Translations under genes and position numbers: made by a program | From: Bacteroidales bacterium | GTDB taxonomy: Bacteria; Bacteroidota; Bacteroidia; Bacteroidales; UBA932 | Direction of reading: 5' to 3' | Assembly: GCA_004556005.1 (NCBI GenBank) | Contig: SFJA01000073.1 | Location: forward strand, 1-7,981 | DNA length: 7,981 bases | Shown here: positions 1 through 6,547 of the stretch, one piece after another | Layout of the letters: the number at the start of each line of letters is the position of its first letter | How positions within the stretch are numbered: position 1 is the stretch's first letter | Notes under the pieces: model-generated | The model's input: only the letters and a program-made list of their open reading frames with translations | Told to the model about the DNA's origin: nothing | Databases searched by the model: none

Positions 1-1449
1 CCGGGTCTCAAGACCGAATTCTTCCCTCGCGGCGACTCCGAGCGCGTGACCTGCAACATCGAGCTCCCGATGGGAACGGCGCAGGACGTAACGAGACAGT
101 TCTACCAGACCGTTTACGAGGAGATAATCGCTGAAGTGCCTGAGATAAAGATATTCAACTGCAGTTTCGGACAGGCGGACTCTGACAATACCCTTGCGAA
201 TATGCAGAACAACGGTACGCATGTGCTTTCGATGAACATCAACATCGGAACTTCAAGTACCCGCGAACGTACCAGTGCGGAGATCGCCGACCAGATAAGG
301 GACATCATCAACAGGCATCCTGAAGTACGCAGGGCTACCGTAAGTGACGGTGGCGGCGGAATGGGCGGCGCCTCGACGGTGAAGCTCGAAGTTTACGGTT
401 ATGACTTTGCCGAAACCGACAGGGTTGCCCGCGAGCTCCAGTCAAAGATGCTGCAGGATCCAACCTATGCCCAGGTTACCCTCAGCAGGGACGAATACCA
501 GCCTGAATACAAAATGGACTTTGATCGTACGAAACTTGCCCTGAACGGTCTCAATTCCGCAACTGCAGGAGCGGCATTCAGCGCGGCGATGAGCGGAACC
601 GTCTCCTCGTACTACCGCGAGGACGGTGACGAATACAGCATCAGGGTGCGCTATGCCCCTCAGTTCCGTACGAGCATCGAGGATATGGAAAACATAATCG
701 TGACCAACTCTGCAGGCAAACCGGTGAGGATGAAGGAACTCGGAACCGTGGTCGAGACCCTCGTGCCTCCGACTATCGAGCGCAAGGACCGTGACAGGCT
801 CATCACAATAAACGGCATCGTTGCGAGGGGAGCTGCGCTGAGCGAAGCCGTCGATGCAGCAAACAAGGCGATAAGAGAGAGCGAGATCCCGTCCAATATC
901 GACGTGGTAATAGCCGGAGATTATGAGGACCAGCAGGATATGTTCGGCGATTTGCTTATTCTTATGTTGCTGATAGTCATACTGGTATATATGGTTATGG
1001 CATCACAGTTCGAGTCGTTTATGAGTCCGTTCGTGATTATGTTCTCAGTGCCGTTCGCGCTTATGGGCGTGCTTCTGGGACTCAAGGTGACCGGCAGCGC
1101 AATGGGAGTCATGTGTCTCATCGGTGTCATAATCCTGCTCGGAATTGTGGTGAAGAACGGTATCGTGCTCATCGATTACACAATATTGCTTCGCGAAAGG
1201 GGAATGGCTCCTGTCGAGGCTTCGGTAGCAGCTGCCCGCAGCCGTCTGCGTCCTATCCTTATGACTACACTTACAACCGTGCTCGGTATGCTTCCTATGG
1301 CTCTGGGAAGGGGAGAAGGTTCTGAGATGTGGCATTCTCTCGGTGTTACGGTATGCTGGGGTCTTTCGATTTCGACTATCGTGACCCTCGTGCTCATCCC
1401 TACCATTTATTGTTCGTTCACTGACAGGAAAAAGAAGAAAAAGGTATGA
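1..1449 (+). CDS. RND-family efflux transporter, inner-membrane pump subunit (C-terminal part; 5' end outside window)
   Basis: The frame is open from base 1 (PGLKTEFFPRGDSERV...), so the GTG at 46 is internal and the gene starts off the left edge. The 482 residues present are a little under half of a usual RND pump of about 1,000-1,060 residues. They begin in the second periplasmic porter domain (about 1-310; a Gly-rich loop GGGGMGG near 116-122) and continue through five membrane segments near 315-335, 341-362, 366-393, 417-436 and 446-471, equivalent to TM8-TM12. Family signatures are FSVPFALMGVLL, GIVVKNGIVLIDY and SRLRPILMTTLTTVLGMLP. Lys385 in VVKNG matches the position of the AcrB proton-relay lysine (Lys940). 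The tail is KKKKKV. RND pumps export drugs, detergents or other amphiphiles by proton antiport with a membrane-fusion protein and a TolC-like channel; those genes would be expected upstream, outside the window. The sequence looks more like the HAE (AcrB-type) class than the metal (CusA) class, but substrate cannot be told. The stop overlaps the next start (ATGA). Confidence 0.93.
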   Translation, partial: PGLKTEFFPRGDSERVTCNIELPMGTAQDVTRQFYQTVYEEIIAEVPEIKIFNCSFGQADSDNTLANMQNNGTHVLSMNINIGTSSTRERTSAEIADQIRDIINRHPEVRRATVSDGGGGMGGASTVKLEVYGYDFAETDRVARELQSKMLQDPTYAQVTLSRDEYQPEYKMDFDRTKLALNGLNSATAGAAFSAAMSGTVSSYYREDGDEYSIRVRYAPQFRTSIEDMENIIVTNSAGKPVRMKELGTVVETLVPPTIERKDRDRLITINGIVARGAALSEAVDAANKAIRESEIPSNIDVVIAGDYEDQQDMFGDLLILMLLIVILVYMVMASQFESFMSPFVIMFSVPFALMGVLLGLKVTGSAMGVMCLIGVIILLGIVVKNGIVLIDYTILLRERGMAPVEASVAAARSRLRPILMTTLTTVLGMLPMALGRGEGSEMWHSLGVTVCWGLSISTIVTLVLIPTIYCSFTDRKKKKKV

Positions 1450-1739
1450 AAGGAATATTTGTTAGTTACAACCAGGCGTACAACGAAGAAATCGTAGAAC
1501 TTCTCGAGTCTTTCGGTCAGAGGGGATTTACCCGCTGGGAGGACGTCGAAGGCCGCGGAAGCTTTGAGGGAGAGCCACATATGGGTAATCACGCCTGGCC
1601 GACGATGAATCACGCGCTCATCACCTTTGTCCCTGACGACAAGGCACCTGCCATAATGCAGGCTCTCAGGGAGAAGGACGGGTCGAATCAGGCGCTTGGC
1701 TTGAGAGCGTATTGTTGGACAATCGAAATGTTTTATTAA
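1446..1739 (+). CDS. Small PII-like protein translationally coupled to the RND pump
   Basis: This is a 97-residue cytosolic protein with no signal peptide or membrane segment. Its ATG overlaps the RND stop in an ATGA tetranucleotide, so the two are probably translated in a coupled way. The N-terminal MKGIFVSYNQAYNEEIVELLESFGQRGFTRWEDV resembles the first beta-alpha-beta unit of a PII/ferredoxin-like fold. It is followed by a Gly-rich loop with conserved-looking GRGSFEGEPHMGNHAWP (about 37-53), in the place of the PII T-loop, then NHALITFVPDDKA and a C-terminal LRAYCWTIEMFY. Small PII-like proteins encoded beside RND pumps are known in several phyla (for example the DUF3240 and PII-NG groups), and I recall similar proteins next to Bacteroidota RND genes. 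A sensory or regulatory role on the pump, with a nucleotide, metal or other ligand bound at the loop, is inference. The fold assignment rests on pattern and context only. Confidence 0.72.
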   Translation: MKGIFVSYNQAYNEEIVELLESFGQRGFTRWEDVEGRGSFEGEPHMGNHAWPTMNHALITFVPDDKAPAIMQALREKDGSNQALGLRAYCWTIEMFY

Positions 1740-1744
1740 ATTTG
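1715..1744 (+). promoter_or_regulatory. Candidate Bacteroidota-type promoter for the thioredoxin gene
   Basis: TAAATTTG at 1737-1744 matches the Bacteroidota -7 element TAnnTTTG perfectly. A TTG at 1715-1717 lies 19 bases upstream, within the usual spacing for the -33 element. The -7 box begins with the TAA stop codon of the preceding PII-like gene. Transcription would begin only about at the ATG (1749), giving a leaderless or nearly leaderless message, which is the main reason for doubt. A looser TAAATTTTTG stands before the next gene at 2128-2137. Confidence 0.4.
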
Positions 1745-1748
1745 CGGT

Positions 1749-2063
1749 ATGGAAAAGGTAATAAACAATGCAAATATTGACGAAATCCTTGCATCGCCGC
1801 TTCCGGTGGTCATTGATTTCTGGGCAACATGGTGCGGACCGTGCCGTATGCTTGCCCCAACCGTTGAGGAAATAGCTTCCGAATATGAAGGACGCGCGAT
1901 CGTTGCAAAGTGCAATGTGGACGATTGTGAAGAACTCGCCGACAGGTTCGGAATCCGCAACATCCCTACCCTCTTGTACTTCAAGGGTGGTCAGTTGGTA
2001 AACCGCTCTGCCGGACTGGTACCTAAAAAGGATATCTCCGCAGTGTTGGATTCTTTGATCTAG
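1749..2063 (+). CDS. trxA: Thioredoxin
   Basis: This is a single-domain thioredoxin of 104 residues, the usual length. It has the buried Asp23, the active site WCGPC at 28-32 in the context FWATWCGPCRML, the cis-proline loop IPT at 72-74, and the strand TLLYFKGG followed by the C-terminal helix. With no signal peptide it should act in the cytosol as a general protein disulfide reductant, recharged by thioredoxin reductase (not in this window) and serving ribonucleotide reductase, peroxiredoxins and others. Extra cysteines occur at 55 and 60. The start is 9 bases after the PII-like stop, so it could be read from the RND operon or from the candidate promoter at 1715-1744. An intrinsic terminator follows it. 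Bacteroidota carry several thioredoxins, so the symbol denotes the family rather than strict orthology. Confidence 0.95.
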   Translation: MEKVINNANIDEILASPLPVVIDFWATWCGPCRMLAPTVEEIASEYEGRAIVAKCNVDDCEELADRFGIRNIPTLLYFKGGQLVNRSAGLVPKKDISAVLDSLI

Positions 2064-2075
2064 TCATTATGCAAG

Positions 2076-2125
2076 ATGGTGAGAGCTGACGATAGCCAAA
2101 GGCTATCCTGCTCTCGCCGTTTTTT
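2076..2125 (+). terminator. Rho-independent terminator after the thioredoxin gene
   Basis: The lower stem pairs GGTGAGAGC (2078-2086) with GCTCTCGCC (2110-2118), with one G-T wobble. After an internal loop (TGAC against CT) the upper stem pairs GATAGCC (2091-2097) with GGCTATC (2101-2107) around an AAA loop. Six T residues (2120-2125) follow at once. It lies in the 79-base gap between the thioredoxin and outer-membrane protein genes and ends the RND/PII-like/thioredoxin unit. Confidence 0.88.
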
Positions 2126-2142
2126 AGTAAATTTTTGATGGT

Positions 2143-2787
2143 ATGAAGAAACTGATTTTGTCTTTGTTAGCCGTCCTGGCACTGGCCGTTTCAGCCAATG
2201 CCCAGATTGGTATTGTAGCCGGACTCACCTCTTCATCAACTGATGTCGAGTCAGCCGTTGCTAACATAAAGAGCGTGAACCAGTATCACGTCGGACTCTC
2301 CTACAGGTTCAATATAGGAGAAGTGCTTGCCATACAGCCGGCCATCATTTATAACGTCAAGGGCTCGTCCGTCGAGACTCTGGACCTTGGCCAGCTTTCA
2401 AGCCAGATTGACCTTAAGACAGGATTCCTCGAGATTCCCGTACAGGTTCAGGCCGGCATTCCTCTCTTCGGACTTGCCCGTGTGTATGCCCTTGCAGAGC
2501 CATTTGTAGGCTATGCCATCAGCAACAGCATAGAGAGCACGATCAGCGATGTCAAGACCGAAGGATGGGAATATGTCAAGAACCGTTTCGAGTACGGGGT
2601 AGGTCTGGGTGCCGGTGTTGAACTGCTCAATACCTTGCAGGTCAACGTGAAGTATTTCTGGAATCTCGGAAACCTTTACGGACCCGACAATAGTCTTGAT
2701 CTTTCCGGAAGCTACAACACCGCTGTCGATGCTGTCCAGAACGCAAAGTGCAGCGGTATTGCCGTAACAGCGGCCATTTTCTTCTAA
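2143..2787 (+). CDS. Outer-membrane beta-barrel protein (porin-like, PF13568-type)
   Basis: The protein has 214 residues. It begins with a clear Sec signal peptide (MKKLILSLLAVLALAVSANA, probable cleavage before Gln21). The mature part is made of alternating polar/hydrophobic strands typical of small 8-10-stranded barrels: QIGIVAGLTS, QYHVGLSYRFNIG, LAIQPAIIYNVKG, GFLEIPVQVQAGIPL, RVYALAEPFVGYAIS, RFEYGVGLGAGVELL, LQVNVKYFWNLGNL and a closing strand GIAVTAAIFF ending in Phe, as expected for BamA-dependent insertion. These features fit the outer-membrane beta-barrel families common in Bacteroidota; ligand or role is unknown. It stands after a terminator and so probably has its own promoter, although no good -33/-7 pair is seen in the short leader. 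The next gene begins only 12 bases downstream without a visible terminator, so read-through into the housekeeping run is likely. Confidence 0.85.
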   Translation: MKKLILSLLAVLALAVSANAQIGIVAGLTSSSTDVESAVANIKSVNQYHVGLSYRFNIGEVLAIQPAIIYNVKGSSVETLDLGQLSSQIDLKTGFLEIPVQVQAGIPLFGLARVYALAEPFVGYAISNSIESTISDVKTEGWEYVKNRFEYGVGLGAGVELLNTLQVNVKYFWNLGNLYGPDNSLDLSGSYNTAVDAVQNAKCSGIAVTAAIFF

Positions 2788-2799
2788 GCATTTGATTAT

Positions 2800-3768
2800 A
2801 TGAGAGATGCAATCGTTTCATTTCTCGGGGACGATTGGACTCGGGTAATGGAACAGATGGAGGAGGCCTTGAGTTCTGACATAGGACTCCTGGACTCTAC
2901 CAACAAGAACATACTCCGCCATTCGGGCAAGCTCCTCAGACCAATGCTCGCGCTCCTTTCAGCGCGGGCTTGTTCTGGTTTTACGACCGTCGATTCGTGC
3001 CGCTTCGCAGCTGCGGTGGAAATCCTTCACAATGCCACGCTTCTGCACGACGATGTTGCTGACTGCAGCATGGAACGTCGCGGTATGCCTACGCTCAATG
3101 CCAGTCTGGGTCCCGGAGCGGCAGTGCTGGTCGGAGACTTCTGGCTTGCAAGGGCGCTGAACAAGGTGCTTGGCTCCGATCATTGTAACAAAGTGCTGAT
3201 GCTCTTTGCCAAGACTTTGGGCGAACTCGCTGAAGGTGAGATGCTTCAAATGGAAAAGGCATCTTCGGCCGATACTGACGAAAAAGACTATTTCCGCATA
3301 ATCACCTGCAAGACAGCTTCACTTTTTGAGTGTGCCTGTGTTTCTGCGGCCATTTCCGTGGATGCTCCCAACGAATATATCGAGGCCATACGTCAATATG
3401 CGCTTGCTGCCGGAATGGCTTTCCAGATAAAGGATGACATCCTCGATTATGTCGGGGACGAAAAACTCGGCAAACCGGTGGGAACAGACCTGAAAGAACG
3501 CAAGATTACCCTGCCTTTGCTTGGTGCCCTGCACGATTCTTCAGACGAGTCCCGCATAAGGTCCATTGTAGCCGGACTTGACAGTCATCCGTCCGACTGT
3601 GAATCGGTAAGGCAGTTCGTGATTGACTCCGGCGGACTGGATTATGCGGTGGAGAAACTTGAAGAGCAGATTGCCCGTGCGGAAAAGGCCCTGCAAGTCC
3701 TGCCTGAAGGCCAGCCAAGGGATTATCTTGTGGAACTCGTAAGATTCAACTCTATCAGAAAGGTATGA
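2800..3768 (+). CDS. ispB: Long-chain all-trans polyprenyl diphosphate synthase (IspB-like)
   Basis: This 322-residue trans-isoprenyl synthase condenses isopentenyl diphosphate units onto an allylic primer. Both aspartate-rich motifs are present: DDVAD (84-88, in LLHDDVAD) and DDILD (212-216, in QIKDDILDYVGD). The substrate-binding GKLLRP (43-48), GDFWLARAL (112-120), KTAS (171-174) and GKPVGTDLKERKITLPLL (224-241) segments are also there. The fifth residue before the first DDxxD is a small Ala79, and small residues there are typical of long-chain (C40 or longer) enzymes, while bulky aromatics occur in farnesyl synthases. In Bacteroidota such an enzyme normally makes the menaquinone side chain; exact chain length cannot be read from the sequence. 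The stop overlaps the holB start in ATGA. The symbol is by family; ortholog names vary. Confidence 0.93.
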   Translation: MRDAIVSFLGDDWTRVMEQMEEALSSDIGLLDSTNKNILRHSGKLLRPMLALLSARACSGFTTVDSCRFAAAVEILHNATLLHDDVADCSMERRGMPTLNASLGPGAAVLVGDFWLARALNKVLGSDHCNKVLMLFAKTLGELAEGEMLQMEKASSADTDEKDYFRIITCKTASLFECACVSAAISVDAPNEYIEAIRQYALAAGMAFQIKDDILDYVGDEKLGKPVGTDLKERKITLPLLGALHDSSDESRIRSIVAGLDSHPSDCESVRQFVIDSGGLDYAVEKLEEQIARAEKALQVLPEGQPRDYLVELVRFNSIRKV

Positions 3769-4772
3769 CATTCAGCGATATACAGGGAAACGAAGAGGTC
3801 AAGGCCGCGTTCCGGACCATGGTGGACAGCGGACGCATTCCCCACGCCATACTTCTGCACGAGGATGACGGGGGAGGGGCTATGCCAATTGTCCTTGCCT
3901 TTCTTCAGTACCTGTATTGCGAGCATCGCAGCGGGGGAGACGCCTGCTGCAGCTGCCCTTCCTGCAATCGCGTATCCAAACTCATTCATCCTGACATACA
4001 TTTCATCTTCCCGTCAAGCGCCGGTACAAGTTCCGCCGACTGGGCCCCGAAATGGAGGCCTCTGCTTGCCTCCAACCCATCATTCACCGAAAATGAACTT
4101 GCCGAGGCTCTCGGAATAGAAGGCAAGAGTCTGGTCATCGCGGTATCGGAAGCAAAGGCTCTGCTCGAAACCCTCTCGCTCGGAGCGGTCGAGGGCGGTT
4201 ACCGCAGCGTCGTCATCTACCTCCCGGAAAAGATGAATGCTGAAACGGCCAACAAGCTGCTCAAAATGATCGAGGAACCGCCCGCACAGACCCTGCTGCT
4301 GTTTATCAGCCACTCGCCGGAGTCGGTTCTGCAGACCATACAGTCCAGGTGCCAGCGCATACGCGTATTGCCGGAGGAGAATTCTTCCCGGACCGTATCC
4401 GGCGAGAGCATTCAGGAGTATGACCGGCTTTTCTGCAGCCTGCTCGATGCCGTAGTTTCGCGCAATCTTCTGTCCTGCATCGAGGCGGGAGAGGAAATGG
4501 CGGAGCTGCCGTCGCGCGAAAGTATGAAAGCTTTTTGTAAATTTGCATCTTCATCTCTGCGTGGCATTTTCCTCGCCCAGCAGGGCCTGGACAAATTGCA
4601 GGGAACGGAATGCGGAGGGGCAGCCGGCCGGGCTTCCTCCTTGAAAAAGACATTCCCGCGGCTTGCGCTTGCGGAAATAGACAGGGCAAGCATGCTGATA
4701 GGCCGCAACGTCAACTCGAAGATAGTTTTTGTGGAACTCTCTGTCAAGTTGTTTGGAATTAATAACTCATAG
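3765..4772 (+). CDS. holB: DNA polymerase III, delta' subunit (clamp-loader)
   Basis: The 335-residue AAA+ clamp-loader protein begins with TFSDIQGNEEVKAAF...GRIPHAILLHE. The Walker A position reads EDDGGGAM (33-40) with no GxxGxGK[ST], as expected for delta', which does not hydrolyse ATP. A four-cysteine zinc module follows at Cys52, Cys61, Cys64 and Cys67, with the same spacing as in E. coli delta' (8, 2 and 2 residues between). Sensor-1 region NKLLKMIEEPPAQTLLLFISHS (163-184) and the SRC motif (194-196, in QSRCQRIRVLP), which contacts a neighbour's ATP site, are present. The C-terminal third (about 210-335) is divergent and helical, as is usual for the collar domain. The protein acts in the DnaX-delta-delta' complex loading the beta clamp. 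ATG overlaps the preceding stop; the next gene starts 7 bases after this stop, and holB followed by a PSP1 gene is a common Bacteroidota order. Confidence 0.93.
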   Translation: MTFSDIQGNEEVKAAFRTMVDSGRIPHAILLHEDDGGGAMPIVLAFLQYLYCEHRSGGDACCSCPSCNRVSKLIHPDIHFIFPSSAGTSSADWAPKWRPLLASNPSFTENELAEALGIEGKSLVIAVSEAKALLETLSLGAVEGGYRSVVIYLPEKMNAETANKLLKMIEEPPAQTLLLFISHSPESVLQTIQSRCQRIRVLPEENSSRTVSGESIQEYDRLFCSLLDAVVSRNLLSCIEAGEEMAELPSRESMKAFCKFASSSLRGIFLAQQGLDKLQGTECGGAAGRASSLKKTFPRLALAEIDRASMLIGRNVNSKIVFVELSVKLFGINNS

Positions 4773-4779
4773 GATTAGG

Positions 4780-6099
4780 ATGGATAACGAAACTATTAAA
4801 TACGATTGCTTCAGGGGCTGTGTCGTCAGGGAAGACGAGCAGACGGGGGAGGCGAATTGCACTTACCGTGCGGGCTGCTGCAAGCTCAGTTCGCGAAACT
4901 ACCTCAAGGGCTCCGACGACGGAAGCTGCCCCGACATATATGAAGTCCGCTTCAAAAACACCCGCAAGGCCTTTTTCCGCAACGAGTCGGGCCAGAATAT
5001 CAAGATTGGCGATATGGTGATTGTCGAGGCGACTACCGGTCACGATCTCGGAATCGTGACGCTCGAAGGAGCCATAGTCCTCAGGCAGCTGAAGTGCAGG
5101 GGGATAGACCCGGAAAATACAGAATTTAAAAAAATATACCGCAAGGCGCGTCAGAATGACATCGACAAGTGGCAGATGGCTATCGCGCGCGAGCAGGAGA
5201 CTATGATAAAGGCCCGCCGCATAGCCGCGGAGCTCGGTCTGGAGATGAAAATCGGCGACGTAGAGTTCCAGGGCGACGGCACCAAGGCGATATTCTACTA
5301 CATCGCCGACGGCAGGGTGGACTTCCGCCAGCTTATCAAGGTCTTTGCGGAAGAATTCCGCATCAGGATAGAAATGAAGCAGATTGGCGCGCGACAGGAG
5401 GCAGGTCTCATCGGTGGACTGGGCGTTTGCGGGCGTGAACTCTGCTGCGCAAACTACATCACCAGCTTCCAGAGCATCTCGACCGGCGCTGCACGCTGCC
5501 AGGACCTTTCGCTCAATCCGCAGAAGCTTGCAGGGCAGTGCGGGAAACTCAAGTGCTGCCTCAATTACGAGGTAGCAAATTATCTTGACGCGCAGTCACG
5601 CATACCTAAGGTAACAGAACCGCTTGAGTTTGAAGATGGCCAGGCTTTCCTGCGCAAGACCGACATACTCAGGGAGATAATGTATTTCTCATACGACCGC
5701 AGTTCCGATGCCCAGTTGTTTCCGCTTGACGCTGCCGAGGTTCGCGAAATCATAAAGATGAACCGCAACGGCATTAGGCCGGAGTCGCTCAAAACCGAGC
5801 CGGAACCGCATATCCCTGAATTTATTACCGCAGTCGGGGACGACAGCATTACGCGTTTCGATACCCCTAAGCGCAAGAAAAACCGCGGCAAGTCCGACCG
5901 GAATCGCGGCAACAAGTCCGAGCGCGGCAAGTCCGAATCAGCCGCTCGCCCGGAGCGTCCTGAGCGCCAGGACCGCCCTGAACGCGGAGATCGTCAGGAC
6001 CGTGGAGACCGTGGAGAGCGTCCTGAGCGTCAGGACCGCGGAGACCGCCCGAACCGTCAGCGCGAAGGCCGAGGCAAGCCGAAGGACCCGAAAGTATGA
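4780..6099 (+). CDS. ricT: RicT-like PSP1-domain protein with Cys-rich Fe-S motif and Arg-rich tail
   Basis: The ATG at 4780 gives 439 residues; an in-frame GTG at 4729 would overlap holB by 44 bases and add a tail unlike the family. A Cys-rich N-terminus (Cys10, 14, 27, 33, 34, 50) precedes the PSP1 region (about 54-270). The family cysteines are Cys217, 222 and 223 in GLGVCGRELCCANY and Cys254, 259 and 260 in AGQCGKLKCCLNYE. This spacing matches, as far as I recall, the [4Fe-4S]-ligating cysteines of B. subtilis RicT (YaaT). There RicT works with RicA and RicF in RNase Y-dependent RNA maturation and in competence, sporulation and biofilm control. Bacteroidota generally lack that partner set, so the role here is uncertain. 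Residues 364-439 form a disordered, mixed-charge tail built of PER/QDR/GDR triplets. The stop overlaps the gldH start (ATGA). Confidence 0.88.
   Translation: MDNETIKYDCFRGCVVREDEQTGEANCTYRAGCCKLSSRNYLKGSDDGSCPDIYEVRFKNTRKAFFRNESGQNIKIGDMVIVEATTGHDLGIVTLEGAIVLRQLKCRGIDPENTEFKKIYRKARQNDIDKWQMAIAREQETMIKARRIAAELGLEMKIGDVEFQGDGTKAIFYYIADGRVDFRQLIKVFAEEFRIRIEMKQIGARQEAGLIGGLGVCGRELCCANYITSFQSISTGAARCQDLSLNPQKLAGQCGKLKCCLNYEVANYLDAQSRIPKVTEPLEFEDGQAFLRKTDILREIMYFSYDRSSDAQLFPLDAAEVREIIKMNRNGIRPESLKTEPEPHIPEFITAVGDDSITRFDTPKRKKNRGKSDRNRGNKSERGKSESAARPERPERQDRPERGDRQDRGDRGERPERQDRGDRPNRQREGRGKPKDPKV
5953..6039 (+). repeat. Periodic repeats encoding the Arg-rich tail of RicT-like protein
   Basis: The region uses a 9-base (three-codon) periodicity: PER, QDR, GDR and RGE-like triplets. 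On top of it, the 24 bases at 5953-5976 recur at 6016-6039 with one difference, exactly 63 bases (21 codons) apart; both encode a stretch containing RPERQDR. The repeats keep frame and look like slippage-driven growth of a disordered tail. Confidence 0.8.
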
Positions 6100-6536
6100 A
6101 AAAAATCCCCAGCTTGCCCCTGATACTGCTCCTGCTGCTTCCCGTTTCCTGCCACAGGCCCGCATCGACGGAACAGTTCGTCACCATCGACAAGTCTGTC
6201 GGGGGGATTTACGGATTCACCCTTGACCTCAGCGACACGCTCTGCGCCTACGACATCTGGTTCTACAACCGCGTAGAGCCGGCTCTGGGCGGGGTTGAGT
6301 CCGTGCAGGCGATTCCGCTCGCGGTAAAATGGCAACTGCTTGACTGTCAGGAAGAATTGTCTTATACCGAGACAGTTTACCACTGTCCCGGAGGGCGCCG
6401 GGGGAGAAAAGAATTGTACCGGAGCGGGGTGATTCCAGTTCGTCCGGGGAAGTACAGCCTTCAGCTCAGGCCGCTGGAGGTGCCGCCGGGATTCGACGGG
6501 CTGGGTGTAATCTGCAAGCGCGAACCGCTGCCATAA
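6096..6536 (+). CDS. gldH: GldH-like lipoprotein
   Basis: This 146-residue protein has a lipoprotein signal (MKKIPSLPLILLLLLPVSC) with the probable lipidated Cys19. The residue at -3 is Pro, so the lipobox is somewhat atypical. The rest is a compact domain with FVTIDKSVGGIYGFTLDLSDTLCAYDIWFYNRV near the start and RPGKYSLQLRPLEVPPGFDGLGVICKRE at the end, which fits the GldH family end pattern in which a short strand follows a Gly-Leu-Gly. GldH was found as a gliding-motility lipoprotein in Flavobacterium, but homologues are kept in many non-gliding Bacteroidales, where the role is unknown. Assignment leans on both the sequence pattern and the position right after a holB-PSP1 pair, a conserved Bacteroidota arrangement. 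A basic GRRGRK patch lies near residue 105. It overlaps the previous stop by ATGA and is followed by trmB after 11 bases. Confidence 0.7.
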   Translation: MKKIPSLPLILLLLLPVSCHRPASTEQFVTIDKSVGGIYGFTLDLSDTLCAYDIWFYNRVEPALGGVESVQAIPLAVKWQLLDCQEELSYTETVYHCPGGRRGRKELYRSGVIPVRPGKYSLQLRPLEVPPGFDGLGVICKREPLP

Positions 6537-6547
6537 AAGCTACCGAA

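Noticed and set aside
46..48. GTG at 46 as the true start of the RND gene
   Set aside because: The frame is open to base 1 and the upstream residues (TEFFPRGDSERV) fit RND porter-domain sequence, so the gene is truncated by the window edge.
1045..1335. Antisense open frames within the RND gene and other genes
   Set aside because: They are shadows of codon usage in the sense gene, with no recognisable protein pattern or initiation context.
4729..4779. GTG at 4729 as the start of the ricT-like gene
   Set aside because: It lies inside holB and adds 17 residues (WNSLSSCLELITHRIR) that are an out-of-frame reading of holB. ATG at 4780 follows the holB stop by 7 bases and begins the family-like sequence.
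6380..6415. GC-rich inverted stretch in gldH (CCCGGAGGGCGCCGGGGG) as a terminator
   Set aside because: It is inside coding sequence and no T tract follows.
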